Source: Flavobacterium sp. CF136 (GTDB lineage Bacteria > Bacteroidota > Bacteroidia > Flavobacteriales > Flavobacteriaceae). Taken from it: a stretch of 64,000 bases of DNA. The DNA lies in NCBI RefSeq assembly GCF_000282055.1, contig NZ_AKJZ01000010.1:186001-250000 (forward strand). Direction: 5' to 3'. The notes under the pieces were generated by a model. That model had not been told where the DNA came from, did not search any database, and saw only the letters and a program-made list of their open reading frames with translations. How positions within the stretch are numbered: the stretch's first letter is position 1; each line of letters starts with the position of its first letter. The position numbers and the translations under genes are program-made. Shown piece after piece: positions 60,865-64,000 of this stretch.

Positions 60865-62553
60865 ATGAGTATGAAAGTAAACAAAATTGTAGCCCTGCAA
60901 GTAATGATGTCAATAGTATTGATGTTAGGCACGGCTAGTTGTAGCAAAAAATCAAGTTCTAGCCGTGCTTCAAGAGCAACAGGTTGGGACGTCGATAGTC
61001 AAAACGGAACGGCTGCTAGAAATGCAGGAAAAAAACAACAGGCTGGACCTGGTTTGGTTTTTGTTGAAGGAGGTACATTTACTATGGGTAAAGTACAGGA
61101 TGATGTTATGCACGATTGGAATAACACCGCAACTCAACAACACGTTCAGTCGTTTTACATGGATGAAACTGAAGTTACCAATGGTATGTATTTAGAGTAC
61201 CTGGAATGGTTGAAAAAAGTTTTTCCTCCTACAGAAGAGAATTATAAAAATATTTATGCCGGGGCATCGCCAGATACTTTAGTATGGAGAAATCGTTTAG
61301 GATATAACGAAACGATGACAAACAATTATTTGAGACATCCTTCATATGCTAATTATCCCGTAGTTGGTGTTAATTGGATTCAGGCAGTTGAATTCAGTAA
61401 ATGGAGAACTGACCGTGTTAATGAAGCGGTTTTAGAGAAAAACGGATACATTAAAAGAGGTGCAAAAACTCAGGATATAACTGCAGAAAGTTTATTTAAT
61501 ACTGAGGGGTATCTAGCTTCTCCTTCTACTTCTTATGGAGGTAATGAAGAGGTAGTTTTAAAGAAAAGCCCTAATGGAAGAAGACCTAAAAAAGGGAAAG
61601 ACGGTGCTGTAGAAGAACAAAAGAATGTTTACGCACAACGTTCTTCAGGTATTATTTTGCCTGAATACAGACTTCCTACTGAAGCGGAATGGGAGTATGC
61701 AGCAGCAGCAGATGTTGGACAGAGAGAATATAATATCTATAAAGGACAAAAGAAATATCCTTGGTCTGGAGATTATACTCGTTCAGCAAAACGTAAAAAC
61801 AGAGGAGATCAATTGGCGAACTTTAAGCAAGGAAATGGTGATTATGGTGGAATTGCAGGTTGGTCAGATGATGGAGCAGATATTACCAATGCAATAAAAA
61901 GCTATCCTCCAAATGATTTTGGATTATACGATATGGCTGGAAACGTTGCAGAATGGGTTGCGGATGTTTACAGACCTATAATTGATAATGAAGCGAATGA
62001 CTTTAATTATTTTAGAGGGAATCTTTATGCTAAAAATAAAATAGGTAAAGATGGAAAAATTGAAATAGTTGCAAAAGAGAATATTAAATATGACACTTTG
62101 AGTAATGGTAAAGTTGTTGCCAGAAATCTTCCAGGTGAAATTGCTCAGGTTCCTGTTGATGAAAATGAGACCTATTTGAGACAAAACTTTAGCAAAAGTG
62201 ATAATATCAATTACAGAGATGGTGATAAACAATCTTCAAGATATTATGATTTTGGAGAAGCTGCTGATGATACTAAAAAGGAGGCAATGTATAATTCTCC
62301 GCTACATAATGTTACTACAGATAGTTTAGGTAACATGGTTAGAAAATATGACAATACAAGTAAAAGAACAACTTTAATAAACGATAAAACAAGAGTTTAT
62401 AAAGGAGGTTCCTGGAGAGACAGAGCTTATTGGTTAGATCCTGCACAAAGAAGATATTTTCCTCAGGATATGGCAACAGACTACATCGGATTTAGATGTG
62501 CGATGTCTAGAGTAGGTGCTAAAACTGAAAGAAGAAAATCACCAAGGAATTAA
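60865..62553 (+). CDS. gldJ: Gliding motility lipoprotein GldJ
   Basis: Outer-membrane lipoprotein required for gliding and for T9SS function, forming helical tracks in F. johnsoniae. The 562 residues have a lipoprotein signal (LMLGTASCSKKSS, lipid Cys27) and a formylglycine-generating-enzyme/SUMF1-like domain (about 65-555; VFVEGGTFTMGKVQ, DETEVTNGMYLEYLEW, YRLPTEAEWEYAAAAD, YDMAGNVAEWVADVY, GGSWRDRAYWLDPAQRRYF). The catalytic cysteines of true FGE are not seen. ATG 60865 and ATG 60871 (MKVNKIVALQ) are both possible. It is divergent from porU-porV, placing the core T9SS genes in one block. Confidence 0.95.
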   Translation: MSMKVNKIVALQVMMSIVLMLGTASCSKKSSSSRASRATGWDVDSQNGTAARNAGKKQQAGPGLVFVEGGTFTMGKVQDDVMHDWNNTATQQHVQSFYMDETEVTNGMYLEYLEWLKKVFPPTEENYKNIYAGASPDTLVWRNRLGYNETMTNNYLRHPSYANYPVVGVNWIQAVEFSKWRTDRVNEAVLEKNGYIKRGAKTQDITAESLFNTEGYLASPSTSYGGNEEVVLKKSPNGRRPKKGKDGAVEEQKNVYAQRSSGIILPEYRLPTEAEWEYAAAADVGQREYNIYKGQKKYPWSGDYTRSAKRKNRGDQLANFKQGNGDYGGIAGWSDDGADITNAIKSYPPNDFGLYDMAGNVAEWVADVYRPIIDNEANDFNYFRGNLYAKNKIGKDGKIEIVAKENIKYDTLSNGKVVARNLPGEIAQVPVDENETYLRQNFSKSDNINYRDGDKQSSRYYDFGEAADDTKKEAMYNSPLHNVTTDSLGNMVRKYDNTSKRTTLINDKTRVYKGGSWRDRAYWLDPAQRRYFPQDMATDYIGFRCAMSRVGAKTERRKSPRN

Positions 62554-62572
62554 ATTTTAGAAATTCCAATAA

Positions 62573-62622
62573 AAAATCCAAATTCCAAAAGCTGTTTTCA
62601 GTATGGAATTTGGATTTTTTTT
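62573..62622 (+). terminator. gldJ terminator
   Basis: AAAATCCAAATTCC pairs with GGAATTTGGATTTT around an 18-base loop and continues into a T tract, 20 bases after the gldJ stop. Confidence 0.9.
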
Positions 62623-62647
62623 TATAATTATAAAAAAAATTTATAAA

Positions 62648-63934
62648 ATGAATATTCGAGAAATTCATGACCTGTTTTTAAAATGTAAATATCTTTCAAT
62701 TGATACACGTAAGATTGAGAAGGATTCTATGTTTTTTGCTATTAAAGGAGAAAATTTTGATGCTAATACTTTTGCGCAGGAAGCATTAGAGCATGGTGCC
62801 TTATTTGTAATAATTGATAATCCGTCTTATTTAATTGATCATAGAACTATTCTGGTTCAAAATAGTTTAGAAACATTACAGGAATTGGCAAAATTTCATA
62901 GGCAGTATTTGAAAATTCCTATCATTGCCTTAACAGGAAGTAATGGAAAAACAACTACTAAAGAACTTATAAATGTTGTCTTATCTCAAAAATACAATAC
63001 TAAAGCTACAGTTGGAAACTTAAATAATCATATTGGAGTTCCGTTAACATTATTGTCTTTTACAAATGAAACTGAAATTGGAATTGTAGAAATGGGAGCC
63101 AATCACAAAAAAGAAATTGAATTTTTATGTGACATTGCGCAGCCTGATTACGGTTATATTACCAATTTTGGAAAGGCACATTTAGAAGGCTTTGGTGGAG
63201 TTGAAGGTGTAATTGAAGGGAAAAGTGAAATGTATAAATATCTTATAGATAATAATAAACTTGCTTTTATTAATCTGGAAGACCCTATTCAGGTTGAAAA
63301 ATCTAAAGCAATAAAAACATTTACTTTTGGAATTAATAATAGTAAAGCTGATGTTAAAATTAGTTCAATTGAAGCAAATCCATTTGTGATTATTGGTTAT
63401 GACAGCTTTATTGTAAATTCAAATTTAATAGGTCTTTATAATGCCAATAATATCAATGCGGCTGTTGCTATTGGTAATTATTTTAAGGTTGATGCAAAAG
63501 ATATTAAAGCTGCAATTGAAAATTATATACCAACTAATAACAGATCGCAGTTATTAAAAAAAGGAACTTTTCAGATTATTTTAGATGCGTATAATGCTAA
63601 TCCAAGTAGTATGGCTGTAGCAATTACTAATTTTTTACAATTAGACAGTTTAAATAAAATAATGATTTTGGGAGATATGTTTGAACTTGGTAATGAAAGT
63701 CAACAAGAGCATAAGATTGTAGTAGATTCTTTATGCAATCAAAATGAATCAAGTGTTTATCTGATTGGGAAATCTTTTTTCGAGAATTTTATCCCTAATG
63801 AAAAACTTCATTTTTTTGAAACTTTTGAAGATTTTGCCGAATATTTAAAAATGAATAAATTCAAACAAGAAAGTACTATCTTGATTAAAGGATCTCGTGG
63901 TATGGCTCTGGAAAGGACTTTAGATTACATATAA
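62648..63934 (+). CDS. murF: UDP-N-acetylmuramoyl-tripeptide--D-alanyl-D-alanine ligase
   Basis: Adds D-Ala-D-Ala to the peptidoglycan precursor tripeptide in the cytoplasm. The 428 residues show the Mur ligase order: N-terminal substrate domain with SIDTRKIEKDSMFFAIKG (about 20-37), the ATP loop TGSNGKTTTKE (about 97-107), the Mg/carbamate-region NNHIGVPLTLL and EMGANHKKEIEFLC, and a C-terminal domain with LDAYNANPSSM (about 315). An in-frame ATG at 62603 lies in the gldJ terminator; 62648 (MNIREIHDLF) is preferred. Confidence 0.95.
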   Translation: MNIREIHDLFLKCKYLSIDTRKIEKDSMFFAIKGENFDANTFAQEALEHGALFVIIDNPSYLIDHRTILVQNSLETLQELAKFHRQYLKIPIIALTGSNGKTTTKELINVVLSQKYNTKATVGNLNNHIGVPLTLLSFTNETEIGIVEMGANHKKEIEFLCDIAQPDYGYITNFGKAHLEGFGGVEGVIEGKSEMYKYLIDNNKLAFINLEDPIQVEKSKAIKTFTFGINNSKADVKISSIEANPFVIIGYDSFIVNSNLIGLYNANNINAAVAIGNYFKVDAKDIKAAIENYIPTNNRSQLLKKGTFQIILDAYNANPSSMAVAITNFLQLDSLNKIMILGDMFELGNESQQEHKIVVDSLCNQNESSVYLIGKSFFENFIPNEKLHFFETFEDFAEYLKMNKFKQESTILIKGSRGMALERTLDYI

Positions 63935-63964
63935 TACTCTAAAAGTTTAACTTAAATAACGATT

Positions 63965-64000
63965 ATGGTCTCAATTGATACTTTTAGAAAATTGGCTATG
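63965..64000 (+). CDS. Start of a probable MmcQ/YjbR-family protein (cut by the window edge)
   Basis: Twelve codons, MVSIDTFRKLAM, after an AT-rich spacer behind murF. The sequence resembles the N-terminus of MmcQ/YjbR DNA-binding proteins, which often begin with a similar S-x-x-x-FRKLAL pattern. The identification rests on these few residues. Confidence 0.4.
   Translation, partial: MVSIDTFRKLAM

Noticed and set aside
1..64000. tRNA, rRNA, prophage or conjugative-element genes
   Set aside because: No such sequence or protein signature was recognised; gaps are short and filled with promoters, terminators and palindromic repeats.

Overview
The window looks like a chromosomal segment of a gliding Flavobacterium (Bacteroidota, Flavobacteriaceae). 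The evidence is low GC with A-rich spacers, almost no Shine-Dalgarno sequences, many copies of the Bacteroidota -7 promoter element TAnnTTTG, and family-specific genes: gldA, gldE, gldD, gldJ, porU and porV, a protein with a type B gliding/T9SS C-terminal domain, a DUF3078 protein and a membrane-anchored AraC regulator. Most of the window is core genome. I see no prophage, insertion sequence, CRISPR array, rRNA or tRNA.

Layout. 1-4.1 kb: methionine/folate genes (metH without its homocysteine domain, metF), with dispersed inverted repeats. 4.2-12.9 kb: a more accessory stretch with a SAM methyltransferase, a DAACS symporter, a large T9SS-secreted protein, a PLP decarboxylase, a membrane AraC regulator and a DoxX-like membrane protein. 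13-24 kb: gldA, a small outer-membrane barrel, metE with a divergent Lrp-type regulator, RDD protein, dGTPase, DUF3078 protein, dxs, an unusual TonB protein and tadA. 24-32 kb: a very large alpha-2-macroglobulin lipoprotein paired with PBP1C. 32-40 kb: RNase G, a 30-residue basic protein, HU, mutY, DUF2085 pair, ssb-gldE-gldD, HMA lipoprotein, EamA transporter. 40-52 kb: an inactive/active M16 protease pair, rplU-rpmA, AsmA, miaE, a glycosyltransferase and an M1 aminopeptidase. 52-64 kb: pdhA-pdhC, cdd, porV-porU diverging from gldJ, murF and the start of a probable MmcQ/YjbR gene.

How the genes work together. Type IX secretion and gliding is the strongest theme: GldJ, GldD, GldE and GldA belong to the motility/secretion apparatus, PorV carries cargo at the outer membrane, PorU processes sorting domains, and the 1023-residue protein at 6.3 kb is a likely cargo. 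Methionine can be made by cobalamin-dependent MetH or cobalamin-independent MetE, both fed by MetF; metE faces an Lrp-type regulator and carries an Lrp-like operator candidate on its promoter.

The most interesting non-coding content is a set of dispersed inverted-repeat families between genes, several of whose copies differ by paired changes in both arms, and three promoters placed so close to the start codon that the mRNAs are predicted to be leaderless or nearly so (tadA, the DUF2085 gene, the AraC gene). The most interesting small gene is a 30-codon, extremely basic ORF behind HU whose stop codon lies inside its terminator stem. I found no clearly new multi-gene system. The nearest candidates are the repeat families, the four-cysteine TonB fusion and the leaderless promoter architecture.
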